DNA of 64,000 bases from DASUPK01 sp963724665 (GCA_963724665.1 CAVRVH010000004.1:62001-126000), one strand, 5' to 3'. Positions 1 to 8,983 are shown, counted from the first letter of the stretch. Numbers and translations are program-made. Notes: generated by a model not told the origin, from the sequence alone.

Positions 1-231
1 GTCTCCTCGGGCGGCCAGGAGGTGGCTCGCGCCCTCGAGCCGGTCTACGAGGCACTGGAGCTCGAGTGGGATCCGGCCACCTCGGGTGACGTCTCGGCGG
101 AGCTTGGCCGACAGGTCGACCCGGGCGAGATCGAGGAGGCGCTGATCGCCGAGCTGTCCAAGGCCTATGAGCTCATCGAGGCCGAGCTCGACCAGGAGAC
201 CGTGGAATCGGCGCGGCGGCGTTTGGAGTGA
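1..231 (+). CDS. C-terminal part of an unrecognised protein (5' end outside window)
   Basis: The frame is open from base 1 and stops with TGA at 229-231, so the real start lies left of the window; an internal GTG at 22 is only the first visible candidate. About 76 residues are visible, rich in Glu, Ala and Leu and probably helical. No domain is recognised and no function is proposed. It runs in the same direction as the transporter gene that starts 25 bp later. Confidence 0.5.
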   Translation, partial: VSSGGQEVARALEPVYEALELEWDPATSGDVSAELGRQVDPGEIEEALIAELSKAYELIEAELDQETVESARRRLE

Positions 232-256
232 GCGGACTCCGGGGGATAAGCGGGCC

Positions 257-1735
257 ATGGCTGACGGATCAGCCTCGGCGTCAACTACAGGGAGTGGCGA
301 CACGATCCGGACGAAGATTCCGGCTCGTTTGGATCGACTTCCCTGGTGCCGCTGGCACTGGCTGGTTCTCATCGGGCTGGGGACTGTCTGGATTCTCGAC
401 GGCCTCGAGGTCACGATCGTCGGAGCGATCGGGGCGCGGCTGCAGGAGCCAGGCGCTCTGGGCATCTCGGCGTCCCAGCTGGGTCAGGCGGGGACGGCCT
501 ATGTCCTGGGCGCCTGCTGCGGAGCGCTCTTCTTCGGCTACCTCACCGACCGGCTCGGGCGCCGGCGCCTCTTCATGGTCACCCTCCTCCTCTACCTATT
601 GGCCACGGTCGGTACGGCGTTCGCGGGCAGCTTCGCCTGGTTCGCAGCCTTCCGGTTCCTGACGGGCCTCGGGATCGGCGGCGAGTATGCGGCAATCAAT
701 TCGGCGATCGACGAGCTCATCCCCGCGCGCGTACGCGGTTGGGTCGATTTGGCCGTCAACGGCAGCTTCTGGCTCGGCGCCGCATTCGGCGCGGCCCTGA
801 CCGGGATCCTGCTCGATACCTCGATCTTCAGCACCGACCTGGGCTGGCGCCTGGGCTTCGGACTCGGCGCCATACTCGCGATCGGGATCATGCTGGTCCG
901 CCGCTACCTGCCGGAAAGCCCGCGCTGGCTGATGGTCCACGGCAAGCACGAGGAGGCCGAGCAGCTCGTCTCTGAAATCGAGGAGACGGTAGAACGAGAC
1001 ACGGGTCGGCGCGAGCTCCCTGAGCCGGATCTGGAAATCGAGATTCACCCCCAAGAGAGCACGGGGTTCATTGACATCGGCCGCACCCTCTTCAAGAAGT
1101 ACCCGAAGCGTTTCGTCCTCGGGCTTGCGCTGATGGGGACTCAGGCCTTTCTCTACAACGCCGTGCTCTTCAACTTCTCCGGCCTGCTCACGGGATTCTT
1201 CGGCGTGGGCGACAGCGTCGCAGGGCTCTACCTGATCCCCTTCGGCATCGCGAACTTCCTGGGCGCCCTGATGCTGGGTCGTCTCTTCGACACCTTCGGC
1301 CGGCGGGAGATGATCACCGCCACCTATTTCATCGGGGGGATCGGGATGCTCGTCAACGGCTATCTCGTCGCGAACACGGGTGCTTCGGTCGGGGTTTTCG
1401 TCGGCGTGATCTGCGTGACGTTCTTCTTCGCCTCGGCGGCCGCCTCGTCGGCGTATCTGACAGTTAGCGAGATCTTCCCCCTGGAGACCCGTGCGATGGC
1501 GATCGCGCTCTTCTACGCGATCGCGACGGGAATCGGCGGCGCGATCGGCCCGCTGTATTACGGCAAGGTCGTTGACGGCGGCAACCCGGACGCGGTCTTC
1601 ATCGCCTTCGCGATCACGGCGGCGCTGATGTGCATCGCGGCTGTGGTCGAATGGGTCTTCGGCCTGAAAACCGAGCAGAAGCACCTGGAGGAGATCGCCG
1701 AACCCCTGTCGGCCGAGGCGGTCGAGAGCACATGA
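257..1735 (+). CDS. MFS transporter, sugar-porter/MHS-like
   Basis: Predicted 493-residue integral membrane permease of the major facilitator superfamily. About twelve hydrophobic segments are visible. The loop 2-3 signature DRLGRRR is at residues 98-104 and its second-half counterpart (DTFGRRE) is also present. PESPRWL follows TM6, a motif of sugar/metabolite-H+ symporters. Substrate cannot be read from sequence. The frame is open back to 167, but that part overlaps the preceding gene, so the ATG at 257 was chosen. The stop overlaps the next ATG by 4 bp (ATGA), suggesting co-transcription. Confidence 0.88.
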   Translation: MADGSASASTTGSGDTIRTKIPARLDRLPWCRWHWLVLIGLGTVWILDGLEVTIVGAIGARLQEPGALGISASQLGQAGTAYVLGACCGALFFGYLTDRLGRRRLFMVTLLLYLLATVGTAFAGSFAWFAAFRFLTGLGIGGEYAAINSAIDELIPARVRGWVDLAVNGSFWLGAAFGAALTGILLDTSIFSTDLGWRLGFGLGAILAIGIMLVRRYLPESPRWLMVHGKHEEAEQLVSEIEETVERDTGRRELPEPDLEIEIHPQESTGFIDIGRTLFKKYPKRFVLGLALMGTQAFLYNAVLFNFSGLLTGFFGVGDSVAGLYLIPFGIANFLGALMLGRLFDTFGRREMITATYFIGGIGMLVNGYLVANTGASVGVFVGVICVTFFFASAAASSAYLTVSEIFPLETRAMAIALFYAIATGIGGAIGPLYYGKVVDGGNPDAVFIAFAITAALMCIAAVVEWVFGLKTEQKHLEEIAEPLSAEAVEST

Positions 1736-2034
1736 GCCCGCGCTACTCCCGCCGTCCGCCCGACCCGAACGCCCCTCCGCGGAGGCAGCGCCACCACTGG
1801 GCGCCGGCCATGGTCACATCCGAGCTCGGCGAGGACCGCGACATCGAGAGGGAGATGGGCGAGATCGTCACCGCCCTTCGCGATCACGGACCGATGCGTC
1901 GCAGGGACCTCGCTCGCGCCGTCGAGTCCCGCTTCTGGGGCCCGGGGCGACTCGGCAGCGCCCTCTGGCTCGCCCAGCGGCGGGGGATGGTGCGCCGCTC
2001 CGGTGGCCGCTTCGCCGTCGCGGACGGCGATTAG
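1732..2034 (+). CDS. small winged-helix-like hypothetical protein
   Basis: A 100-residue protein translationally coupled to the MFS gene (ATGA overlap at 1732-1735). The first 25 residues are Pro/Arg-rich and likely disordered. The remainder (IVTALRDHGPMRRRDLARAV, then RRGMVRRSGGRFAV) looks like a compact winged helix-turn-helix with a C-terminal wing. It could be a DNA-binding accessory of the transporter, but this rests on pattern only. The 3' end overlaps the convergent HAD gene by 4 bp. Confidence 0.6.
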   Translation: MSPRYSRRPPDPNAPPRRQRHHWAPAMVTSELGEDRDIEREMGEIVTALRDHGPMRRRDLARAVESRFWGPGRLGSALWLAQRRGMVRRSGGRFAVADGD

Positions 2035-2684
2035 TCGAGCGCCGTCTGCCTCAGGTTCCGGCGCAGCTCCTCGACCGAGGTGAAGACATCTCGCGCGCCC
2101 GCGTCGCGCAGCTCCTGCTCGGAGAATCCTCCGGTGAGCACGGCGAGCGTGTCCACCTCGGCTCGCCTGGCGGCCTCGACGTCCCAGACGGTGTCTCCGA
2201 TCAACATTGCCTCGCCGTCGGCGTCAGCCTTCTCGAGGGCGGCCTTGATCAGATCGGGCTCGGGCTTGGTGCTCTCGACATCGGCCGAGGTCGTGTATGC
2301 GTCGATGATCGGCCCGGCGTCGAGCAGCTCGATGTAGTGCTCCACCTCCCACTCCTTCGCGGAGCTGGCGAGGACCACGATGTTGTCGCGCTCGCGCAGG
2401 TCCTCGATCAGCTCGCGTGAGCCCTCCACGGTCCTCACCTCGCCGATCAGCTCCCTGTAGAGCTCGGACTCCGCCTCGCGGATGTCCTCCCCGTGCTGCT
2501 CCTCGACCTCATCGCCGGCCACGGCGGCCACGAGCTGGTCGCCGCCCATGCCGATGTGGCGGTGCACTCGCCAGATGGGCACGACCACGTCACTGCGCAG
2601 GAATGCACGGAACCATGCGATCGCATGGTGATAGTTGGTGTCGACGAGCGTCCCGTCGACGTCGAGGATCGCGATGGATGGCAC
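2031..2684 (-). CDS. HAD-superfamily phosphatase (phosphoglycolate phosphatase-like)
   Basis: A 217-residue haloacid dehalogenase hydrolase. Motif I DVDGT has nucleophile Asp8 and acid/base Asp10. Motif II is the Ser in LASSAK (107-108). Motif III Lys is Lys140 in STKPEPD. Motif IV is LIGDTVWDVEA with Asp164 and Asp168. The C1 cap between residues 15 and 85 and the motif order match the Gph/PGMB-like subfamily that dephosphorylates small phosphometabolites. Cytoplasmic; substrate unknown. Convergent with the gene ending at 2034. Confidence 0.88.
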   Translation of the reverse strand: MPSIAILDVDGTLVDTNYHHAIAWFRAFLRSDVVVPIWRVHRHIGMGGDQLVAAVAGDEVEEQHGEDIREAESELYRELIGEVRTVEGSRELIEDLRERDNIVVLASSAKEWEVEHYIELLDAGPIIDAYTTSADVESTKPEPDLIKAALEKADADGEAMLIGDTVWDVEAARRAEVDTLAVLTGGFSEQELRDAGARDVFTSVEELRRNLRQTALD

Positions 2685-2744
2685 CTCTCGGGCTTACCCA
2701 GTCCTGTTCGGTTTCAGCGGAGGTGCGCCGGGTAACCACTCAGC

Positions 2745-2882
2745 ATGAACCTAGCGCTACTGCTGATAGTGATCGGGATCATTCTCGCCGTGCTCGTGAA
2801 CTACGGGCTCGGCATAGTCTGCATCCTGATCGGCCTCGTGCTGCTGATCTGGCCGCGGCTGCGCACCTCACGCTCATTCTGA
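2745..2882 (+). CDS. 45-residue two-helix membrane protein
   Basis: A short ORF beginning MNLALLLIVIGII and ending RLRTSRSF. It consists almost entirely of two hydrophobic segments (about residues 3-19 and 22-38) joined by a tight NYG turn, with a positively charged C-terminus. This pattern is common for small actinobacterial membrane proteins of unknown role. It starts 60 bp from the divergent HAD gene and ends 24 bp before the metallophosphoesterase. No homologous function is recognised. Confidence 0.55.
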   Translation: MNLALLLIVIGIILAVLVNYGLGIVCILIGLVLLIWPRLRTSRSF

Positions 2883-2906
2883 GCTCTCACGATATGTTCG
2901 CGGGGC

Positions 2907-3510
2907 GTGAAGCTGCTGGCATTCAGCGACCTGCACCGCGACCTCGGACAGGCCGAGCAACTCGTTGAGCGCGCCTCCGAGGCGGATGTGGTGATCGCCG
3001 CCGGGGACTTCGCCTCGGTCCACGAGGGCCTCGAGGAGACGATCGACGCCCTGACGCCGATCACTGTGCCAACCGTCCTGGTTCCCGGCAACAACGAGAC
3101 CGAGGAGGCGCTGCGCGCCGCCTGCGACGGATGGGACGCGGCCAGGGTGCTCCACGGCGAGTCCACCGAGATTGACGGAACCGAGTTCTTCGGCCTCGGC
3201 GCCGGCGTCCCGGTCACCCCCTGGGACTGGAGCTTCGACCTCGACGAAGAGGAGGCGGGGCAGAAGCTCTCCGGCTGCCCGGAGGGCGCGGTGCTGGTCG
3301 TGCACTCTCCGCCCAAGGGCCATTGCGACCAATCGGGGTCCGGAGACCACCTCGGCAGCCAGGCCATCCTCGAGGCGATCGAGGCCAAGCGACCGCCAGC
3401 TCGCGGTCTGCGGCCACATCCACGAATCCTGGGGCGCGGAGGACGAAATCGGCCCAACTCGCGTCGTCAACCTCGGGCCGACCGGGACGGCAATAGAGTT
3501 GGGGTCGTGA
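2907..3510 (+). pseudogene. metallophosphoesterase, single-base frameshift near 3393-3397
   Basis: Calcineurin-like phosphoesterase of about 200 residues. The GTG-initiated frame has the metal-binding motifs SDLH (Asp8, His10), GD (33-34), GNNE (61-64) and VVHSPP. At about 3395 the frame leaves the family pattern; one frame over it resumes as QLAVCGHIHES (the GHxH motif) and continues to TGA at 3508-3510. One extra C in the run around 3393-3397 explains this. Read straight through, the upstream frame fuses falsely with the next gene into a 428-residue ORF. Either a true inactivating insertion or a consensus error. Confidence 0.75.
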
Positions 3511-4193
3511 ACGACCGGGATCAGCCCGTGCGCGGCCGCGACGAGTGGCGAGTCGAGGTCGCCCTCGACGAGGACCACAACGGCGCCACCTTGAGCGACG
3601 CGCTTCACCACCTCAATGTGGACAACGAGGCGCGCAAGCTCCTCGGCGGCAGCGTGGTCGTGACCCGCGATGGGCGCTTCGTCTTCCTCTACGCCTGGCA
3701 CGAGGAGTCCGCCCAGCAGGCCGAGCACGTCGTCAAGAACCTGATGCAGGACGAGAATCTGGCAGGCGAGGTTCGGCTGATGCGCTGGCACCCGATTGCC
3801 GAGGAGTGGAAGGACGCGTCCGAGCCGCTCCCGGACGATGAGGCCGCGCGCGCGGAGGAGATGCGCGAGGCGGAGCAGGAGGGCTCCGAGGAGGCCCATC
3901 GCTACGGCGAATACCCGTGGGAGGTCGTCATCGACCTCCCTCACATCCGAGACGGCCAGGCTCTCGCGAAGAAGCTTCGGGACGAGGGCCTCCCGGTGAA
4001 GCGTCACTTCCGCTCGCTGCTCGTCGGCGCCCCGTCGGAGGACAACGCCGTCGAGCTCGGCGAGCGCCTCGAGGGCGAGACCCCGGACGGCGCCCGCATC
4101 GGCATCCGTGGCAACCCAGACGACATGCCGCTACCCGCCTTCGTCAACCTGAGCGCACTGAAGCCCGGATTCCTGCGCGACCTCGGGCTCTAG
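3507..4193 (+). CDS. hypothetical protein with duplicated ~75-residue domain
   Basis: A 228-residue cytoplasmic protein starting at GTG 3507, which overlaps the stop of the metallophosphoesterase (GTGA). It has two halves of similar pattern: WRVEVALDEDHNGATLSDAL to about residue 80, then an acidic Glu-rich linker (about 95-125), then WEVVIDLPHIRDGQALAKKL and SLLVGAPSEDNAVELGERL. Both read like a beta-alpha-beta ferredoxin-like fold that binds or occludes something. No named domain is recognised. Coupling to a phosphoesterase suggests a partner role, which is inference. Confidence 0.7.
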   Translation: MNDRDQPVRGRDEWRVEVALDEDHNGATLSDALHHLNVDNEARKLLGGSVVVTRDGRFVFLYAWHEESAQQAEHVVKNLMQDENLAGEVRLMRWHPIAEEWKDASEPLPDDEAARAEEMREAEQEGSEEAHRYGEYPWEVVIDLPHIRDGQALAKKLRDEGLPVKRHFRSLLVGAPSEDNAVELGERLEGETPDGARIGIRGNPDDMPLPAFVNLSALKPGFLRDLGL

Positions 4194-4200
4194 CCCGGCT

Positions 4201-4842
4201 GTGCCCCGCCGCTACGACCGCGACAGCGCTGAGTTCGCGCGGGTGCTCGCGTTCAGCGACGGCCTCTTCGCGATCGCGATGACGCTGCTGATCGTCGCGG
4301 TCACGGTCCCGCACATCGCGCACGGCGACAACATTCACGAGCTCGCCGATGCGCTCAACGACCTGACCCCGGCCTTCGTCAGCTTCTTCATCAGCTTCGC
4401 CGTGATCGGCCGCTATTGGCTCGCACACCACCAGTTCATCTCGCTGCTCGCCGCGATGGATCAGGGCTTCGTCGCCCTCAATCTCCTCTATCTGGCGTTC
4501 ATCGCCTTCCTGCCGTTCCCGACGGCCCTCCTCGGGGAGTACTTCTCAAACCCGCTGTCCGTCGTGATCTACGCGGTCAACGTCGCGATCGTCAGCGGCA
4601 TGGAGGTGGTTCTCTTCGCCCGGGCGCAGAACCACGACCTGCTCGAGAAGAAGCTCCCGCGAGACGTCTTCCGCTTCGGAGCCGCGATGTCGCTGGCCCC
4701 CGTCCTCTTCTTCCTGATCTCTATACCGGTCGCCTTCGTCTCCACGACCCTGGCCGTCTGCTGCTGGTTCCTGGGCATTCCGCTCGCGGCTATCGCCGAC
4801 CGCTGGAAGCCCGAGGGCACGGACGAGCTGCTGCTCTCCTAG
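4201..4842 (+). CDS. TMEM175-family (DUF1211) potassium channel protein
   Basis: A 213-residue protein with six hydrophobic segments. The diagnostic first-helix signature FSDGLFAIAMTLL is at residues 18-30, preceded by an Arg at 14. In prokaryotic TMEM175 channels this helix forms the K+ filter with hydrophobic residues instead of a TVGYG loop, and each subunit has one such six-helix repeat. GTG start at 4201, only 7 bp after the preceding stop. Function by family; ion specificity not shown. Confidence 0.82.
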   Translation: MPRRYDRDSAEFARVLAFSDGLFAIAMTLLIVAVTVPHIAHGDNIHELADALNDLTPAFVSFFISFAVIGRYWLAHHQFISLLAAMDQGFVALNLLYLAFIAFLPFPTALLGEYFSNPLSVVIYAVNVAIVSGMEVVLFARAQNHDLLEKKLPRDVFRFGAAMSLAPVLFFLISIPVAFVSTTLAVCCWFLGIPLAAIADRWKPEGTDELLLS

Positions 4843-4899
4843 CCGCAGCCCGTGCCCCATTCACGTGAAAGGAGCAGCCTCCCAGGCAACGGCGCCCGG

Positions 4900-6303
4900 T
4901 CAACCGGATCCAGGCGAGCGCCGCCCATCGAGTTCGCGCAGCCGCTCGATGGCGGGCCCGACGTAGGTCAGGAATCGCTCGATCGCAGCCTTGACGGGTG
5001 GGTCTGCGGCGTGGTCGGGGAGGCCCCGGAGCAGGTTTAGTCGGCTCTCGGCCACCCAGCCGGCGATGTCCGGCTCACGCAGCCAACGCTGCTCGATCTG
5101 CCATGTACGACAGTTCAGACCCGGCCAGTCGTCGATGCTGCGCGGGTAGGGATTGGGCGGGCAGAGCCGGTTCTTCTCGGCGTCCTCGTTGCGGTGGGCC
5201 TCGACGAAGGCGATGAGCGCTGCGTTGAACGCCGGAGAGTTCTGCCTGACCTGCTGGAGCACGATCTGGGCGCGCTGAAACACGGGGATCGCTTGTGCGT
5301 TGCGCAGGCCGAGCGCCGTGCAGTCGACGTGCAGGACGTCGGGGCCAGTGTCGGCCTCGCCCTGCTGGAGCACGATGCGGTCGCCCTCGATCCTTCGCAC
5401 GCGGCCGAGCCTGACTACATTCTCGATCTGCTGCAGGGCATCGATCTCGCTGGGACTGAGCATCGTGATGCGATACATCGTCGCGTGAGCCGACGGATCG
5501 ATGCGGACCAGGCGCCCCGATGCTTCGAGGCGATTGAACAGGTCCTCGACGTCTGCCGCCTCCGCACCCGCCTTGGCGTCGAGAGAGATCCCGTTCATGT
5601 TGTCGCCAACGAGGTCCAGTGGCTGGAAGTCGCGCCGGTGGTGAAACCAATGGTCACGTGGGCGTACCCAGCGGATCCGATCTGGCGCCACGTCGTTCTC
5701 CAGAAGCCAGCTGCAGGCGTCGACCGCCGTCTTACCGGACCCGAGCACGGTGTAACGGGTCCCCGACTGTGCGGCGGCCGGCAGGTCGTTGACAGGCACG
5801 ACTCTGGCACCCGGCGCAACATCGAAGGACGGTTCGTGAGTGGCAGGGATCGAGGCTTCGAGATAGCGGGCGTCGACCAGCTTGCGCCGCACCTCGACGT
5901 CATGAACCGCTCCGGTGCTCAGGTCGCGGACCTGTGCTCCGACCTCTTGCGGTCCTAAGTGCTCATGCCCGGTCAGGATGCGTACGCGCCCCGTCTGCGT
6001 CAGGCGAGACGCTACCTCGGCGAAGTAGTCGCGAATCTCCGCGCCCGTCGCTCGTTCGTAGAAGCCGGCGTTCTCGCCGGACTGGTCGATCCGGTCTTCG
6101 CCGAGCCGTAGAGAGTTGACGCCGTAGTACGCCGACGGCGTATGCAGGCGAACGAAGGGGTACGCGTCTAGCCAGTGGCCACCCGGCCCGGGCCGGCGAT
6201 CGACGAGCGTAAGCTCGACATCGGGCTCCTCCGTCACCAGTGTGTCGGCGAAGGCGAGGCCACTCGCCCCTGATCCGACGACCAGATAGTCGGTGCTGAT
6301 CAA
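4900..6303 (-). CDS. FAD/NAD(P)-binding oxidoreductase (flavin monooxygenase-like)
   Basis: A 467-residue protein with an N-terminal FAD Rossmann motif VVGSGASG (residues 8-15), a GPGGHWLD segment typical of flavin-containing monooxygenase-like enzymes, and a second dinucleotide-binding motif (VLGSGKTAVDAC) in the middle, probably for NAD(P)H. Likely a soluble flavoprotein oxidising an organic substrate; the substrate is unknown. The start ATG at 6303 is followed directly by the FAD motif. A repeat hairpin lies about 50 bp upstream of the start. Confidence 0.8.
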   Translation of the reverse strand: MISTDYLVVGSGASGLAFADTLVTEEPDVELTLVDRRPGPGGHWLDAYPFVRLHTPSAYYGVNSLRLGEDRIDQSGENAGFYERATGAEIRDYFAEVASRLTQTGRVRILTGHEHLGPQEVGAQVRDLSTGAVHDVEVRRKLVDARYLEASIPATHEPSFDVAPGARVVPVNDLPAAAQSGTRYTVLGSGKTAVDACSWLLENDVAPDRIRWVRPRDHWFHHRRDFQPLDLVGDNMNGISLDAKAGAEAADVEDLFNRLEASGRLVRIDPSAHATMYRITMLSPSEIDALQQIENVVRLGRVRRIEGDRIVLQQGEADTGPDVLHVDCTALGLRNAQAIPVFQRAQIVLQQVRQNSPAFNAALIAFVEAHRNEDAEKNRLCPPNPYPRSIDDWPGLNCRTWQIEQRWLREPDIAGWVAESRLNLLRGLPDHAADPPVKAAIERFLTYVGPAIERLRELDGRRSPGSG

Positions 6304-6350
6304 GTCTCCTCTTTCGATGCGTCAGTCGGCAAACCGGTGCTCTTCGCTTA

Positions 6351-6370
6351 CTGCTTTTCGTCCAAAGCGG
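6351..6370 (-). repeat. type A hairpin repeat (outlying copy)
   Basis: Reverse-strand copy of the 20-base element otherwise concentrated at 42-51 kb. Arms GCTTT and AAAGC enclose the ggacga loop, in the same flanking context CC...AGC/G. It lies in the 262-bp gap between divergent genes at 6303 and 6566, about 48 bp upstream of the flavoprotein start. It shows that the element is dispersed and not limited to the SnoaL cluster. Confidence 0.7.
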
Positions 6371-6565
6371 TAGTCGTGCGAAGTTAGCCTCCAGGCATGG
6401 GAAAGGTTGCCTCTAGGTAGAGAACCCCTAGACGGGTCCAGTGGTGCTCGCGGGTGTCTAGTGCCGGACGAAGCGGAAGGTATGAGCTGCACATCAATAA
6501 CCGGGGAGATTAGCCAGCAGCTTTTCAGAGCTTTGGCATGAGATCCCTGAGATCGGAGTTCCGTA

Positions 6566-6751
6566 ATGAGCACCATAGGTTGGATCATCGTGGCGATCAT
6601 CTGGATCGCGATCGCATTTTGGCCGGCCCGGGTTGCTGCTCGGAAGGGCCACAGTTTCCTTGGCTACTTCGTCTTCAGCTTGGTCTTTTTCCCCCTCGCA
6701 CTGCTGATGGCGTACATCTCCCAGGACCGGACCGTTCCAGGAACGGCTTAG
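6566..6751 (+). CDS. small two-helix membrane protein
   Basis: 61 residues: a first hydrophobic helix (GWIIVAIIWIAIAFW), a basic loop (PARVAARKG), a second helix (YFVFSLVFFPLALLMAYI) and a short polar tail. Resembles small membrane proteins often encoded beside SHOCT-domain proteins. Forms a likely two-gene unit with the SHOCT protein starting 48 bp downstream. Function unknown. Confidence 0.6.
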   Translation: MSTIGWIIVAIIWIAIAFWPARVAARKGHSFLGYFVFSLVFFPLALLMAYISQDRTVPGTA

Positions 6752-6799
6752 TCCGCGAGGGCCGTTCAGTCCAGCTAATCCAATCAAGGAGGATTTGAC

Positions 6800-7075
6800 A
6801 TGGCGCTAGGACGCGATAGACGCCAGCGAAGGCGACGAGCCGCCGTGATCGGCGGGGCCGCCGTTGCCGCCAAGAAGCACCACGACGCAAAGCAGGCCGA
6901 GCAGGAGCAGGAAGCAGCTCCGGCTCCCGAGCAGGCCGCGCCGGCAGAGCCCGCCGCAGCAGGCGGACTGACGCCCGACGTGATGGATCAGCTCAAGCAG
7001 CTCGGCGATCTTCACGAGCAGAACGTGCTCTCAGACGAGGAGTTCGAGCGGGAGAAGGCAAAGCTGCTGGGTTAG
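6800..7075 (+). CDS. SHOCT-domain protein
   Basis: 91 residues. A basic N-terminus (RDRRQRRRRAAV) is followed by a short Ala/Gly hydrophobic stretch and a Glu/Gln/Ala/Pro linker. A C-terminal SHOCT domain (about residues 58-91: DVMDQLKQLGDLHEQNVLSD, then EEFEREKAKLLG) completes it. SHOCT is a short oligomerisation module seen at protein C-termini. A strong ribosome-binding site AAGGAGGA at 6786-6793 lies 6 bp before the ATG. Confidence 0.75.
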   Translation: MALGRDRRQRRRRAAVIGGAAVAAKKHHDAKQAEQEQEAAPAPEQAAPAEPAAAGGLTPDVMDQLKQLGDLHEQNVLSDEEFEREKAKLLG

Positions 7076-7114
7076 GCCTGAGTCAACGCGAGGTTCTAGA
7101 CCTAGACTCCGCCA

Positions 7115-7366
7115 ATGGTTGTCGTGATCGCGCTGCATCCCGAGGATGATCGGGGACGCGAGATCCTCGACAAGCTTGAGAAGCAAACTGAGGTGCAGCC
7201 TGAACACGTCGTCGACGACGGCACACGTCGCTACCACCTCCATGGGCAGGGTGTTTACGTCAGCGCCCTCGCCCCGATGCTCGACAAGATCGACCCGGAC
7301 TGGCGAGACCACGTCACCAGCTGGCGCGGCAAGCCACTCCGACGGTCCGGCTCCTTGACGCAGTAG
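7115..7366 (+). CDS. hypothetical protein, 83 residues
   Basis: Small, charged, soluble protein starting MVVVIALHPEDDRGREIL. The predicted order is beta-alpha-beta (a strand VVVIAL, a helix REILDKLEKQ, then HHVVDDGTRRYHLHG-like strands). No domain recognised. It stands alone between the SHOCT gene and the convergent GGDEF gene and has no strong ribosome-binding site. Confidence 0.5.
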   Translation: MVVVIALHPEDDRGREILDKLEKQTEVQPEHVVDDGTRRYHLHGQGVYVSALAPMLDKIDPDWRDHVTSWRGKPLRRSGSLTQ

Positions 7367-7408
7367 GCCCCCCAAGAAGTCGCCGCGAGCCATGGAAGGG
7401 GCCCGCGG

Positions 7409-8848
7409 CTAGCTGCCGACGACTCGGTTGCGCCCCGCCTCCTTGGCGGCGTAGAGGGCCGTGTCTGCGCGGGACGTGAGGGACTCTGCGCTTTCGGCTC
7501 CATCCCATCGACAAACGCCGGCGGAGCAGGTCTGGCCCCCGGGAAGGCATGTGCGCATGCGCTCGAGCATCTGCTGGGCGTGTTCGAGATTCGTCCCCGG
7601 CAGGGCGACCGCGAACTCTTCGCCGCCGTAGCGGGCGATTATGTCCCCGGCGCGCAGCGTCTGTGACCAGGCGCTGGCCATCTGCTTGAGGAAGCGATCG
7701 CCCGCCTGATGGCCGTGGGTGTCGTTGTAGAGCTTGAACTTGTCCAGGTCGAGGATCGCGACGCAGAGCGACCCGCCTTCGCGGTCGGCGCGCGAGAGCT
7801 CCCGCCCGAGCTCCTCGTCCCAGGCCCGGCGGTTGAGCAGGCCGGTGAGGTCGTCGGTACGGGCAGCCACCTCGAGCCGGCCGAGCAGCTCGCCGCGCTC
7901 GATCGCGATCGCTGCCTCGAGAGCGAGGAGCCTGACCGCCCGGCGGGTTTCCCCGCCGAGCTGTTCGAGCGGCTCCCGCCAGTAGACCGCGAGCACGCCT
8001 ACCGCCGTGTCCTTGTTGCGCAGAATCGGCTGCCAGAGAGCTGCGCCGGCATCAAAGCTCGGCGAGAGCTCCTGCGCGGACTTTCCGGCCCGCATCGCCG
8101 CGAACCGATCGGTCGCCGAGGTGAAGGCCTGGATCGCCCCGGAGCTCGGGGTGACAAAGGGCACGGAGATCCCCTCGACGTCGGCGCCCGCAACGGCGGT
8201 GGCCTCCAGCGCATCTCCGGTGTGATTCGGCCGCCAGAGCACCGCCGCGGAGGCGTGCGCCGTGCGAACCGCCGCCGAGCAGATCGCAAAACCGACCGCC
8301 CGTGGGTCGCTCTGGGTGGCGAGCTGCCTCGCCACCTCACCGACCGCCTCGAGGTTCGCCGCGCGCCTGGCGGATCCCTCGGTCTCGCTCTTCAGCCGCC
8401 CCGCGAGCGCGTCGACCAACAGGCCGGCCACCAGGATGCTGCCGATCGTCACGATCCAGCGGGCGACCGGCGTTGGGCCCGTCAGCTCCGTGAGCACCCA
8501 GCCATAGGCAGCCGCCACCACGGCCATCTGGATGAGGCCCCAGCGGTGGCCGAAGAAGAAGAACGAGTAGACCCCGATCCAGAGGTACCAGATCGTGTAG
8601 AAGCCGCTCGGGTCGTGGCCGTAGTAGACGGCACGGGTGACGACCGCAGTGCCGGCCAAAACCAGGATCGGCAGTGACCATTCCGGCAGCCTGTTCCGCA
8701 GCAGAAGGAGCGCGGCACCCGCCACGTACGCGATGACGACATTGCTCCACAGGGCCGGCGAGTCGAACGCGCTCGGGTGGGGCAGCAGAAGCGACAGCCC
8801 GCCGATCGTCGCTCCGGCAAGGAACAGCATGCCTAGAACGGTGGCCAT
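7409..8848 (-). CDS. membrane GAF-GGDEF diguanylate cyclase
   Basis: 479 residues from ATG 8848: six hydrophobic segments (1-165), a GAF-like sensory domain (about 190-320) and a GGDEF domain. The active-site motif is GGEEF (408-412), an active variant. An RxxD inhibitory site (RAGD, 399-402) lies five residues before it, so cyclic-di-GMP feedback is likely. It should make c-di-GMP from two GTP at the membrane. The frame is open far upstream to 9643, but that part is antisense to the VOC gene; a GTG at 8911 (500 residues) is an alternative start. Confidence 0.85.
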   Translation of the reverse strand: MATVLGMLFLAGATIGGLSLLLPHPSAFDSPALWSNVVIAYVAGAALLLLRNRLPEWSLPILVLAGTAVVTRAVYYGHDPSGFYTIWYLWIGVYSFFFFGHRWGLIQMAVVAAAYGWVLTELTGPTPVARWIVTIGSILVAGLLVDALAGRLKSETEGSARRAANLEAVGEVARQLATQSDPRAVGFAICSAAVRTAHASAAVLWRPNHTGDALEATAVAGADVEGISVPFVTPSSGAIQAFTSATDRFAAMRAGKSAQELSPSFDAGAALWQPILRNKDTAVGVLAVYWREPLEQLGGETRRAVRLLALEAAIAIERGELLGRLEVAARTDDLTGLLNRRAWDEELGRELSRADREGGSLCVAILDLDKFKLYNDTHGHQAGDRFLKQMASAWSQTLRAGDIIARYGGEEFAVALPGTNLEHAQQMLERMRTCLPGGQTCSAGVCRWDGAESAESLTSRADTALYAAKEAGRNRVVGS

Positions 8849-8983
8849 GGTGCGCGGCTGATGAAAATCGCCGGCGACTCCTATGTGCGAAGCCCCTTCG
8901 CCGGATTCCACCGTCCGAATATCGGCGATCCACCGCAGCGAAGCATCCGTAATTAGCCCCACACCTCGCCGCTTTACCCTGAA

